From: Nitrososphaeraceae archaeon
GTDB lineage: Archaea; Thermoproteota; Nitrososphaeria; Nitrososphaerales; Nitrososphaeraceae
Direction: 5' to 3'
DNA length: 64,000 nucleotides
Assembly (NCBI GenBank): GCA_021325295.1
Contig: JAJPHM010000052.1
Location: 1 to 64,000 of the forward strand
Position numbers and translations under genes: made by a program. Below the pieces are notes generated by a model. It did not search any database, had not been told where the DNA came from, and saw nothing but the letters and a program-made list of their open reading frames with translations. This document shows, one piece after another, positions 37,301 to 44,955 of this stretch; the first letter of the stretch is position 1, and each line of letters begins with the position of its first letter.

Positions 37301-37601
37301 CGTGGTAAACTTGCTCTTCTTTGGTGATCAGCCAGAGAGCAGCATTTTGGCAGCACAGAGGATAAACAGTAGTAATGGCGCTGGTGCTGGCAACATCAGC
37401 CTAGCAAGCACTGATGCCAATTCTTCAAGCTCCGATTCAGCCTATACCACGCTCTTTGACAACATGTGCAAGCCATACGACCAGCTGTGCCAGAACGCAT
37501 ACAAAGTGAACGCCTCCGCAGGGGACTATCTGCTTCTCATAAGCAGCCACCACATGAATTACAATGCCTACTATGTGCTTAAGGTTAGGGTGGATGGATA
37601 G
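34320..37601 (+). CDS. Giant secreted YVTN beta-propeller surface protein
   Basis: The 1093-residue protein has a signal peptide (about 25-52), an N-terminal domain (about 53-200), a GSGSGS/Ser-Pro linker, a seven-bladed YVTN propeller (about 238-545; blades marked by VYVSNGGSSTVSVIDG, VYVANSGAVSVIDG, IYVTGQ), then divergent InlB-like modules with the HWxDGT motif (FDHWNDGTSSATRSI near 620, FVHWEDGTTNRVREL near 820), separated by further Ser/Pro/Gln linkers, and a C-terminal domain with four Cys. It should be exported to the cell surface for contact or adhesion. The protein at 46498-48465 uses the same two module types. Confidence 0.85.
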   Translation: MIYPENRRERGDKDKRSSIRPLPRKYLAPLAIAALVAAMTPLSALLTVQNSYAMGPPGTACTNRYDGTITSLIVNNGTKSYDIINDHVTGFDARTSKGYTATVKIHFPATSSQNNTNPGQYWFWSDAYGVRQGSCNDGATANSDTVLNLPNIKDAFITDDLQYHQGIQQVQYYAHWSALAGDVDAQYSVQWINDTGSGSGSGSGSTTVSSSNSTSSQPQQPPSSTGSSPNQPTLPINPIFSTIGVGLKPGAIAVNSAMDKVYVSNGGSSTVSVIDGSSDRVVATVPTGNNTSGIAANPNTNKVYVANSGAVSVIDGSSNMVIKSIKGVGAQPSFVAVNAQTNKIYVTGQDIPAKLYVIDGQADNVTGSIALAAGGAVAVNQNTNTIYAFNGVNAQGQPVISAIDGNSKSITANITLSGQSVGFPIAVDEKANRIYVADTAHNSAYIIDGSTNKVVATVPISGIAPVIASNSVAGRAYAANSTGVVGIDGSSGSVTNFIPLQYAPTAIAANTVTSKVYVAAQKGSCDYGAGIVYVLNATALNSPTLVTGPPPLPLEDCSQLQVFTDYNGSSFNGANVSLSQGGVIVHSSISSPATFALHNGEQYTLSVRSKAGNNYVFDHWNDGTSSATRSISIQGATTIHAIYKLAASSSSTGSISTTISQSGSGSGSTSGSGSGSSSLQPPTQPPSSNPEPQPPSEPQLPSAGSGNTSLNPLQSSNPQSQTPSSPSNSSPTTTASSGTNATTITVHAMRIPSQYWAPTFVEAGAQMYFYLENSTGAFLQSVFADERGYTFTGLQPGQNYFLVANDCYHCHGGQHIVHFVHWEDGTTNRVRELTTGANTSAYFEFIPPPEAAAPTTSISASSGAGSSQPFAGSGPGSTTQSGSTQQTNSANNNATSNINFDQLLSQLEALGNVTSANQTGTTQTASIIAKQVATQSNPPPAIPGIFKYVPPATLISGGISHNATTLTAIQGLEVIPNPQANVPATESTTLHNGTVVNLLFFGDQPESSILAAQRINSSNGAGAGNISLASTDANSSSSDSAYTTLFDNMCKPYDQLCQNAYKVNASAGDYLLLISSHHMNYNAYYVLKVRVDG

Positions 37602-37726
37602 CAGCGATCTGGTGTAATGTAATTCAAAGCGGCGCTACAAAGCAAAGGCAGTAATGAAAATTCCGGAGCATTGATTGATTTTTATTATAATGCCTGCTGA
37701 AGATGTACCGGTAGAGCAACAAAGGC

Positions 37727-38542
37727 GTGGTAATAGTAGTCGATGTTTTGAAGGAGGCTTGCCAGCAGGTGCTTGCCCAGACAAGAGGCCTTGCTGGGAC
37801 TGCAAAGGGCAAAAGAAAGTTTGGCAGAGGTGCGGGAGGCGACTTGTCCACAAAAATCGATCTTGTTGCCGAACAAGCCGTCATCGAGACAGTCAGGTCA
37901 AGTGGCATGAACCCGACGATAATAGGCGAAGAATGCGGCATGTTAAGGCCGGCCGGCCGCGAAGGCAAGCAAACAGGATATTTGATAATGGATGGCGTGG
38001 ACGGCACAACAAATGCCGGCAGGGGAATTCCATTCTTTTGCTGTTCGCTTGCATATGCTACTGACTTTAAGCTCAGCTCTGTAATTGATTCTGCCATTAT
38101 TGATCTGGTCAGTGGCGATCTGTACTACGCTTCGAAAGGTCATGGGGCGTTTCTAAATGGCAAAAGGATCTCGGTAAAGCATAACGTTGGGCGGGATCTG
38201 GTCGTAGGGATGAATATTTCTGCCGCAGGACAGGAAGCTATAAGGCGCGTTATGCCTTTAATGCTCAAGGCAGGCCACATACGGAATTTTGGGGCAAATG
38301 CCTTGGAATTGTGCCTCTTTGCCAGAGGGCTGATGGATGCATATGTAGACTTTAGAGGCAAGATCCGTGCCACAGATATGGCTGGCGCCTATTTGATTGT
38401 CAAAGAGGCAGGCGGCTTGCTATATTCTGCAGATGGCTCTGAGCTTGATTCCGATCTTGGGGTGCAGACCAGGATGTCGTTTTTGGCTGTGCCAGATGAA
38501 AAGATGTTTAGGCGTCTTGCACCGAATTTGGGCCTGAATTGA
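37727..38542 (+). CDS. Inositol monophosphatase/fructose-1,6-bisphosphatase family protein
   Basis: The 271-residue protein has the metal-binding signatures of the family: IIGEECG (motif GEE), MDGVDGTTN (motif DPIDGT, with Gly instead of Pro) and RATDMAGAYL (motif WDxAA). It should remove phosphate from inositol phosphate or from fructose-1,6-bisphosphate using Mg; archaeal members often do both. The GTG start is dictated by a stop codon eight codons upstream in the same frame. It ends just before the CRISPR leader. Confidence 0.88.
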   Translation: MVIVVDVLKEACQQVLAQTRGLAGTAKGKRKFGRGAGGDLSTKIDLVAEQAVIETVRSSGMNPTIIGEECGMLRPAGREGKQTGYLIMDGVDGTTNAGRGIPFFCCSLAYATDFKLSSVIDSAIIDLVSGDLYYASKGHGAFLNGKRISVKHNVGRDLVVGMNISAAGQEAIRRVMPLMLKAGHIRNFGANALELCLFARGLMDAYVDFRGKIRATDMAGAYLIVKEAGGLLYSADGSELDSDLGVQTRMSFLAVPDEKMFRRLAPNLGLN

Positions 38543-38714
38543 TGCATAGTAATAGATGGAATGTGTTTTGCAGAGGGGATAGGTATGGTATTTAAGAAAT
38601 TGGTTTATTCTTTTAATTTGGGGTCAGCCTTTATAAATAAATAGCAGCATCGCAGGTTGACCCCAAAATATTGATATACTAACTGTATAGGAGAGAGAAT
38701 GGAAAAGGTAGGGG
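38543..38714 (+). promoter_or_regulatory. CRISPR leader with TATA box inside an inverted repeat
   Basis: This AT-rich stretch precedes the first repeat. TTTGGGGTCAGCC (38617-38629) and GGTTGACCCCAAA (38655-38667) are inverted copies matching at 12 of 13 positions, with 25 bases between them. The gap starts with TTTATAAATA (38630-38639), a good archaeal TATA box. A transcript from it would begin near 38660, inside the right arm, about 55 bases before the first repeat. The dyad may be an operator controlling array transcription or a leader motif used in spacer acquisition. Confidence 0.65.
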
Positions 38715-39668
38715 GTTTGAATCGAACTATGATAGGATTGAAAGACGTGAGCATTTCCGTTCCTGCTGTCAGTGAGCAAAGTTTGAATCGAACTATGATA
38801 GGATTGAAAGCTGATTCACTGCGCTGGAATGTACAAAGTTGGGTTTGTTTGAATCGAACTATGATAGGATTGAAAGTGCACTAATATACTAATAAACTTT
38901 TGTAAGCTTTTTGTTTGAATCGAACTATGATAGGATTGAAAGGCGGCTAACAGGTAGGTAACTACCTCAGCGACGTCTGTTTGAATCGAACTATGATAGG
39001 ATTGAAAGAGAATTGCAAGCAAAGCCAGAATTGCGATAAATGTAGTTTGAATCGAACTATGATAGGATTGAAAGCCGTCTCATGTTGATGGAGTATTCTG
39101 GGGGCCGAATGTTTGAATCGAACTATGATAGGATTGAAAGGAAAACTATACGGTCCTTTATTAGCCAGGCATTTTGTTTGAATCGAACTATGATAGGATT
39201 GAAAGGAGGCGGCCAATGCATTGAAGAGCCAGATCTCTAATGTTTGAATCGAACTATGATAGGATTGAAAGTAGTATACTATTGATGGCTAAACCGAAGG
39301 TTAAAGTGTTTGAATCGAACTATGATAGGATTGAAAGGAGAGATAGCATGGCAGATCTACTACAGGCTGCAACGTTTGAATCGAACTATGATAGGATTGA
39401 AAGAGACTGAACAGATCGCACATTTTTTCGTTCAAATAGGTTTGAATCGAACTATGATAGGATTGAAAGTTGATTACAGGATATTTGTCAAGCTTGACGC
39501 GGCAGGTTTGAATCGAACTATGATAGGATTGAAAGGACGTCGAACTATGCTTGTGATTTGGAAGTACAAAGGTTTGAATCGAACTATGATAGGATTGAAA
39601 GTGCTCCGGGTTCCACTGGAAGCGCATATATAAATATAATTTCAATCGGATTATTGAAGAATTGAAAG
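38715..39668 (+). CRISPR. CRISPR array: 14 identical repeats, one degenerate end repeat, 14 spacers
   Basis: The 30-bp repeat begins GTTTGAATCG and ends GGATTGAAAG. Identical copies start at 38715, 38781, 38847, 38913, 38979, 39045, 39111, 39176, 39242, 39308, 39374, 39440, 39506 and 39572. A degenerate copy (22 of 30 matches) at 39639-39668 marks the old end. Spacers are 36 bp except one of 35 (spacer 7) and one of 37 (spacer 14). The GAAAG repeat end would give the usual eight-base crRNA 5' handle and sets transcription left to right, consistent with the leader on the left. No cas gene lies in the window, so processing must use Cas proteins encoded elsewhere. Confidence 0.97.
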
Positions 39669-39740
39669 CCAGTCTCCACAGAGACACCTTGGGACAGCCA
39701 ATTGTCTACGGCAACCTTAAAAATCTCTTACAGCAACCTT

Positions 39741-40493
39741 TCAGGACATAGACGAGCTTGCTGATGTACCTACAGTAGCATTTGCGTTTCCGACAGTTAT
39801 TGTCGGTTTCAGGGTCGCCATGTCTATGTTTACCGGTTTGAACAGATCCTGCGAATTCATAGTCGTCTGTCCGCATTCAGTTGCGCCTGACGAGACAGAC
39901 CCGCATACATCGATTTTCTGAGTCTGAACAGCTGCAGGTACGATAACTGTTGCTGAGATATACTGTGTGATGTTGGCCAAGCTTTCCTCGAACATATCGA
40001 CAGAGCGGATCGTATTACCCGCACCTGACGAGTGATTGAAAACAGCACCAATTATTTTTCCCTGACTGTCATCATCTACTGTGGAGGTGCTGTTTGCACT
40101 TTTGCCACTCGTGCCACTTAGATCCATCACTAACAAAATAGGTTTGCATGCTTCTGACGCATTATGAACTGACGCGCAAAAGCTCAGGTCAGTTGCATTC
40201 GCCGGTATCTGAGAAGTTACATTTAGCCTTGCGACAGTGTAGTCTTTTATTATCTTGATGCCAACGGTGACAATCTTGCTGCTTGGGCCCATATGTGGCG
40301 GGGACAATGCAGTATCAGTTGCGTTCCCTAATTTGACCGTGAACTTGATTTTACCAGAAGTGGAAGTAGATTGTTTAGCATTATTGCCGCCAGTTTCAGC
40401 ACTGACAGCAGACATTGAACTTGCCAGCGCTGCAACAAGTATTGTTCCTATCAGCAATGTTGTAAGCGCCATTACGACTAGCCGGCTTTGCAT
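39741..40493 (-). CDS. Secreted protein of unknown function
   Basis: The 250-residue protein has a signal peptide (about 6-32, ending VSA), a Thr/Ser-rich stretch and a beta-rich body with many potential N-glycosylation sites (NAT, NVT, NST, NHS, NIT) and four cysteines that could make two disulfides (CASVHNASEAC, CGSVSSGATEC). The paired CASVHNASEAC/CGSVSSGATEC units look like an internal duplication. No family is recognised. It ends about 70 bases from the old end of the CRISPR array and converges on it. ATG start. Confidence 0.7.
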   Translation of the reverse strand: MQSRLVVMALTTLLIGTILVAALASSMSAVSAETGGNNAKQSTSTSGKIKFTVKLGNATDTALSPPHMGPSSKIVTVGIKIIKDYTVARLNVTSQIPANATDLSFCASVHNASEACKPILLVMDLSGTSGKSANSTSTVDDDSQGKIIGAVFNHSSGAGNTIRSVDMFEESLANITQYISATVIVPAAVQTQKIDVCGSVSSGATECGQTTMNSQDLFKPVNIDMATLKPTITVGNANATVGTSASSSMS

Positions 40494-40643
40494 AGAGCAA
40501 GACGGGACACTATTGCTTTTAACATGAGTATCTGAAATATCACTGAAAATCTACCCTACTTGCTTAGGCGCTCAAGGCAAGGTTATTCATTTAACGCAAT
40601 TGTTTAACCTGACTCTAGAAAATTCCTTCATACTATTTTATTA

Positions 40644-42380
40644 ATGGATATACATCTTGATTTCTACGTCAAGCATTGCTGTTTGATATCCCAAGCACAA
40701 GGCGAAACTGAAACAGAGACTACCAAGGTAATCTATGGTGCGGATAAAATTATGCAGTTTGCCCTTGAAGGGCTGTCAAGGCTAAAGTTGTCTCATAACG
40801 TATGCCTCGACTCTCAGGGCATATCAGTGATTGTTTCAGTTCCGCCAGTAAAGGATGCATACTCTGACCTTGGCAAAAGAGGAGTCAGGGTTCGCATCAT
40901 TACCGAAGTTACAAGAGAAAACATCCGCTATTGCAATGAAGTAATCAAGTTTGCTGAATTGCGCCACCTCGATGGCATAAGAGGAAACTTTTCCATAAGT
41001 GACGGCAGGGACTACACTGCCATCGCAACAGTGGAGGAAGCAAGACCGCTAGAGCAGCTAATCTACAGCAATGTAAGAGCAGTAGCAAAACAGCAGCAGT
41101 ATTTCTTTGAGACTTTATGGAGCAAGGCAACGCCGGCAGAACACAGGATCAAAGAGGTGATGGATGGCGTCGAAGCCTCCAAGATCGAGGTTATTGAAGA
41201 TCCAAGAGAATCTATTGACAGGGCTTGGAAAGTTGTAGGTTCTGCCAGAAATGAAGTCTTGCTGATGTTCTCCTCAGTAAAAGGCTTTAGGCGACAGCTC
41301 AGAATGGGAGGGCTGGGCATAGTCCAGAGGGCATCAGAAAATGGCGCAAATGTGCGTATACTGGTGCCAACTGAAGAACTGGTTGAAGACATCGGTCAAA
41401 TGCTTGCAATTACATCAGAAGCGAGGCCAAAGACAGCAGCTAAAGTTGAAATAAGAACCATAGACAAGAGCTTGGAATCAAGGCTCACGATGCTAGTTGC
41501 TGATAGAAAGGAATTGATGATATTTGAGCTAAAAGACGACAACGCCGCCAATTCGTATGACGCGGCCGGAATAGCTACATATTCCAATGCTCATTCAATA
41601 GTATCGTCATACACTTCTATACTTGAGAGCTTTTGGAAACAATCAGAGCTGTATGAGAAGCTTAAGGTTCACGATAGGATGCAGAGGGAGTTTATCAATA
41701 TAGCGGCCCATGAGCTCAGGACTCCAATTCAGCCAATACTTGCCCTGTCTGGCATGCTCGAGTCGGATTCAACAAAGCTTGACGATAACAGAATTGCAAT
41801 TGATGTAGAAGATATGCAAATGATTATCCGGAATGCAAGGAGGCTAGAAAGGCTTGCTACTGACATACTGGAAGTGGCAAGAATTGAAAGTCAGGGCATA
41901 TCTCTTTGTTTGGAAGAATTTAACCTCAAAGATATTCTGTCCATAGCTGTTAAGGATATTCAAGGCCAGATGGCAGAAAGTAAGGCGAATATCAAGCTGG
42001 TTTACAATCCTCAGGATATACTGCTTTTGGCTGACAAAGGCAGGCTGCTTGAAGTTTTATCCAACCTGTTGAGCAATGCAGCCAAATTTACCAAGGAAGG
42101 CAGTATTGTTATCAGGGCAGATATTGTGAATGATGACAGCAGAAAAGCAGTTACTGTATCTGTACAAGACAGTGGCACAGGCATCAAACCTGAAATATTT
42201 TCCAGACTATTTTCAAAGTTTGTGACCAGCTCTATGAATGGCACAGGGCTTGGCCTCTATATATCAAAAAAGATTGTCGAGGCACATGGTGGAACGATAT
42301 TCGGATACAATAATCAAAATGGACACGGAGCTACTTTCAGGGTCATATTGCCGCTGCATAAGGAAATACAAAAAGGATAA
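40644..42380 (+). CDS. Sensor histidine kinase
   Basis: The 578-residue soluble kinase has an N-terminal sensor region (about 25-335) shared with the stand-alone protein at 28242-29309, then a HisKA dimerisation domain with phospho-acceptor His356 (IAAHELRTPIQPIL) and an HATPase domain with N-box LLSNAAKF (about 472), G1 DSGTGI (about 513) and G2 GTGLGLYISKKI (about 535). No membrane segment is seen, so it senses a cytoplasmic signal. No response-regulator gene is adjacent; the CheY-like protein at 18910 is one candidate target. ATG start, with TTTATTAATGG just before it. Confidence 0.93.
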   Translation: MDIHLDFYVKHCCLISQAQGETETETTKVIYGADKIMQFALEGLSRLKLSHNVCLDSQGISVIVSVPPVKDAYSDLGKRGVRVRIITEVTRENIRYCNEVIKFAELRHLDGIRGNFSISDGRDYTAIATVEEARPLEQLIYSNVRAVAKQQQYFFETLWSKATPAEHRIKEVMDGVEASKIEVIEDPRESIDRAWKVVGSARNEVLLMFSSVKGFRRQLRMGGLGIVQRASENGANVRILVPTEELVEDIGQMLAITSEARPKTAAKVEIRTIDKSLESRLTMLVADRKELMIFELKDDNAANSYDAAGIATYSNAHSIVSSYTSILESFWKQSELYEKLKVHDRMQREFINIAAHELRTPIQPILALSGMLESDSTKLDDNRIAIDVEDMQMIIRNARRLERLATDILEVARIESQGISLCLEEFNLKDILSIAVKDIQGQMAESKANIKLVYNPQDILLLADKGRLLEVLSNLLSNAAKFTKEGSIVIRADIVNDDSRKAVTVSVQDSGTGIKPEIFSRLFSKFVTSSMNGTGLGLYISKKIVEAHGGTIFGYNNQNGHGATFRVILPLHKEIQKG

Positions 42381-42683
42381 AGAAAAAGGGATCTGATAAT
42401 TATTATTGCTTTCAATAGACTGTCACAAGCTAGTTATTGTCTCTTCCAGCTATCACGGTATCGAACTCATTTGTTGTACCATCCTGCCATAGTATAATAC
42501 CCATAGATTTGGTTGCCTGAAACCGTGTTTCAATAGACTTTATAGCAAGCCAAAAGTTACCAAAATGATACTTGGCATTGGCACAATTGCTTATTCGACA
42601 ACAGCATGAGCGGATGACGTTACAATGCCAGAAAATGGAATGTTTATTCCCAAGCGTTACCATAATAGTGGATAGCGAAAAGA
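42381..42683. other. Gene-poor gap
   Basis: No supported gene is seen here. A minus-strand frame (42430-42696) encodes a C-terminal phrase LWQDGTTNEF resembling the WxDGTTN motif of the InlB-like modules, but its upstream part is Cys/Arg-rich and non-protein-like. It may be a remnant. Confidence 0.3.
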
Positions 42684-42899
42684 ATGCCCGGTTCATCTGC
42701 TAATCTTGAGAACAAAATTCGAGCTATAAAATTAGAACCCCAATCCAAGAAGCAGGCCATCGCTAACATCAAACAAATGAAAAGAGATCTCGGTTTGGAG
42801 GGCATTAAAAATGACAAGGGCCGCATACGAGATATATTGAAGAAGTCCGGCTCCCTCACTGAAGAATTGTTGGCAATGAGGGAACAAGAAAGACAATGA
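42684..42899 (+). CDS. Probable VapB-type antitoxin
   Basis: The 71-residue protein is charged and helical (LENKIRAIKLEPQSKKQAIA, then LLAMREQERQ at the end). Its stop overlaps the start of a PIN-domain frame by the ATGA arrangement (ATG 42896, TGA 42897-42899) that is typical of vapBC operons. It is thus best read as the antitoxin half. Its DNA-binding fold is not clear from sequence. The downstream toxin is broken, so the pair is probably inactive. Confidence 0.5.
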   Translation: MPGSSANLENKIRAIKLEPQSKKQAIANIKQMKRDLGLEGIKNDKGRIRDILKKSGSLTEELLAMREQERQ

Positions 42900-43285
42900 T
42901 AAGAAGTGAAGGCTCTTTTTTCCTTGATACGTCCGCATTCATAAAACTCGTCATTCAAGAATACCATGCATTTTGGCCCAATTTAAGATACTTCTGCAAG
43001 CTTATGTGAATTATAATCTGCCAGAAATAATGCAATAGCTACGTCATCAACACATCTTGGCATAGTCACCTTATGCATTGCCGACTATCATCTCCTGTGA
43101 AAACACTTGCAGCATTAGAGTATGAAGGAGCTATGCGCAGAATATTCTCATTTGGAAGCGGCTCACCAACAAATATAGCATATAGCAAAGCTTCTGGTAA
43201 CAATTCTTTCTTCTTCCTTTTACTAGATCTAGCAATTACCTTTTTCTTCTTGATGAAAGAGGTAGGTGTTACTCTAAGAAAATGA
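42896..43285 (+). pseudogene. Broken VapC-like PIN-domain toxin
   Basis: From ATG 42896 the frame encodes a good PIN-domain start (SFFLDTSAFIKLVIQEYHAF, with the first acidic residue Asp11) and then hits TGA after 37 codons and a TAA soon after. Further on, in the same frame, SSPVKTLAALEYEGAMRRIF (from about 43088) restores the second PIN acidic segment (LxxLEYEGAMRR). The remaining PIN core is missing and the frame runs into low-complexity Phe/Leu. Two in-frame stops and loss of the C-terminus make this a decayed toxin gene. Confidence 0.45.
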
Positions 43286-43331
43286 AGGTGTTTACTTTGA
43301 TAGTGGGATCAATCACTACCAATGGGATCAT

Positions 43332-43868
43332 TTATTCTGCATTCTTTGCTCCCTGCATTACCTCGTAAAGGAACCATTTGCGACGCTCTGTCTTGTCGAG
43401 AATGTCTTGTAACTGGTTGCTTGTAGCAGAATCCCGATTCTCATCGCAAACCTCGATTGCATCACGAATCATCTTTGCCATATGACTATTGTCTTCCATC
43501 AAAATTCTGACCATATCTCCAGCCGGCACCATGCTACTGTTGTCATCCTTTATGGTTTGGAGCTGACCTATGTGACTTATGCTGCGTATTGTAGTGCCGC
43601 CTACTCTTCTTATGCGCTCGGCCATTGTATCGATAGACTCCAGTATAGATTCAGCTTGCTCATCAAATAGCTCGTGATAGTCCCTGAAATGAGATCCATA
43701 TAAGTGCCAATGGAAGTTTTTTGTCTTGACGTAAAGTGCAAAAGCATCTGCAACAAGCGGATTGACTGCCTCTGTTATAGCCTTGACCTCTTGTGGCGTA
43801 AGGTCAGTCTTTGTGGCAAGCTGGGTCGGTGGGGGAAAAGACTCTATTTTGGATTTTGTTGATTGCAT
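43332..43868 (-). CDS. dps: Dps/ferritin-like iron-storage protein
   Basis: The 178-residue four-helix protein carries the Dps ferroxidase signature NFHWHLYGSHFRDYHELFDE (about 51-70): the His, Asp and Glu residues at the dimer interface are all kept. A second conserved part is EQAESILESIDTMAERIRRV. Dps dodecamers oxidise and store iron, consume hydrogen peroxide and may protect DNA. It is the last intact gene before the presumed island. ATG start. Confidence 0.93.
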   Translation of the reverse strand: MQSTKSKIESFPPPTQLATKTDLTPQEVKAITEAVNPLVADAFALYVKTKNFHWHLYGSHFRDYHELFDEQAESILESIDTMAERIRRVGGTTIRSISHIGQLQTIKDDNSSMVPAGDMVRILMEDNSHMAKMIRDAIEVCDENRDSATSNQLQDILDKTERRKWFLYEVMQGAKNAE

Positions 43869-44156
43869 ACCTCTGAGCCTCGTATCATCTATGTCTCGTG
43901 TCTATTGCTTAATACGGTTTCTACTGCCTTGGTCTCCGTTAACAGTAGGTCAAAATTTGCCCATCTCGCAGATGGTTCTCAGGCAGGTCAGCAAGTTAAG
44001 TGATTTTGGTATGGTCGGATTTTACCTGTACCTGTATAGTTGTATATGGCTTCGCTACCTACCACACAATTTGCCTTGCTGACGACTTTTAAGCCGAGTG
44101 AACTGATACTACTGCGGGGGTTCTTTGAACTTAGGCCATGGTGCACCAAAACAAGT

Positions 44157-44174
44157 ATAGAGCGCCCGGGCCGG
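44157..44174 (-). repeat. 18-bp direct repeat of the tRNA-Asp 3' end (candidate att site, distal copy)
   Basis: ATAGAGCGCCCGGGCCGG is identical to 53450-53467, which covers the last four T-stem bases, the acceptor strand and discriminator of tRNA-Asp (minus strand) and six flanking bases. Both copies have the same orientation. The copy here has no tRNA body attached. It lies on the side of the tRNA 3' end, where the far copy is expected after integration into a tRNA gene. Confidence 0.6.
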
Positions 44175-44193
44175 CTAGCCTCTTGGCTGGCCG
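44172..44193. terminator. Strong 9-bp hairpin next to the tRNA-end copy
   Basis: CGGCTAGCC-TCTT-GGCTGGCCG forms a nine-pair stem (one G-T) with a four-base loop. It may stop transcription or mark the element end. The plus strand continues into CTTAAAA and lacks a U-run. Confidence 0.45.
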
Positions 44194-44289
44194 CTTAAAA
44201 TGTGATGGTAACTGATATCTATATACAGAAAAGCTAAGCAACCATCGCAAATTAATTGCCGCTTTTAATTCAGCTATGGATCCACAGCA

Positions 44290-44718
44290 GTGGCAACACT
44301 GGTCATAGTGCTGCTGTCTGGTGCAATACATCCATCAAATGCTGAAGCAACCAACTATAAGGGAATCAAGAGAGTTCTGGATGTTCAATGACAGAGTAAA
44401 CAGATTTAGCGATACAAAAGTTGGAATCCCCGGTGACAAGTTCAGCCTTTCCAGCATAACGGTAAAGAAAGGAGACACGGTGGTAATTCACTTTTACAAT
44501 ATTGAAGATAAAGGAGGAGATAACCACTCATTTACAATATATCAAAAGCCATACAATAACATCAATACCGTTGTGCAGCCAAGCACAAACCAGACTATTA
44601 CGTTTACTGCTAAAGCACCGGGGCCTTTCCATATGTCTGCATGTTCCATCAACCTTCAATGAGGGGCGAGCTGATAGTAGAGCTACCGACACGAGATGAT
44701 GTGGTAGCTCAGCAGTAA
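44290..44718 (+). pseudogene. Cupredoxin (plastocyanin-like) gene broken by two frameshifts
   Basis: Three frames together spell a secreted blue-copper protein. GTG 44290 opens a signal peptide (ATLVIVLLSGAIHPSNAEA) that stops early. A second frame from about 44360 gives REFWMFNDRVNRF and ITVKKGDTVVIHFYNIE with copper ligand His in GDNHSF. After the GGGG near 44620 a third frame supplies AFPYVCMFHQPSMRGELIVE, with Cys, His and Met ligands, to TAA 44716. Adding one G in the GGGG run would join the last two frames. All four ligands (His, Cys, His, Met) survive, so the decay is recent, or the reads contain indel errors. The longest single frame (44321-44662) is cut just before the Cys ligand. 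Confidence 0.7.
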
Positions 44719-44955
44719 TAGTAGTGGCAACCTAATCCAAAGGAAAAGAAAGGTAATATTCGATTCCCAATCTTTTCTGGTTGGTATAGTGAAGAGCAAA
44801 AAAAGACGCTTCACATTACCGACCGCTTCTTTATCTTTATAGGAGCATATTGTGTGTACTATTTTGTCAGTTACTCTTGGTTTACCAGATACCGCCAATA
44901 TCTTCTGCCTCTAGCATACCCATAATATCGTACAGGGAGCTTGGTTAAGGACAGA

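Larger units (their letters stand above)
43869..44289. other. Non-coding region with left copy of the tRNA-Asp end
   Basis: The 421-base gap has no convincing gene. It contains the 18-bp copy of the tRNA-Asp 3' end (44157-44174) and a strong hairpin that continues from it. A CCGGGC-rich block here contrasts with the AT-rich surroundings. Confidence 0.5.

Noticed and set aside
38699-39687. Open frames across the CRISPR array on both strands
   Set aside because: They arise because the 66-bp period (30-bp repeat plus 36-bp spacer) is a multiple of three; the protein text is only the translated repeat.
42430-42696. Minus-strand frame of 88 codons
   Set aside because: Only its last 40 residues look protein-like (WQDGTTNEF); the rest is Cys/Arg-rich and it overlaps the antitoxin start. 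Kept only as a possible remnant.
44157-44290. A second tRNA at the left 18-bp repeat
   Set aside because: The acceptor strand has no partner within tRNA distance and the T-arm is replaced by a 9-bp hairpin with a TCTT loop; only the 3' tail is tRNA-like.
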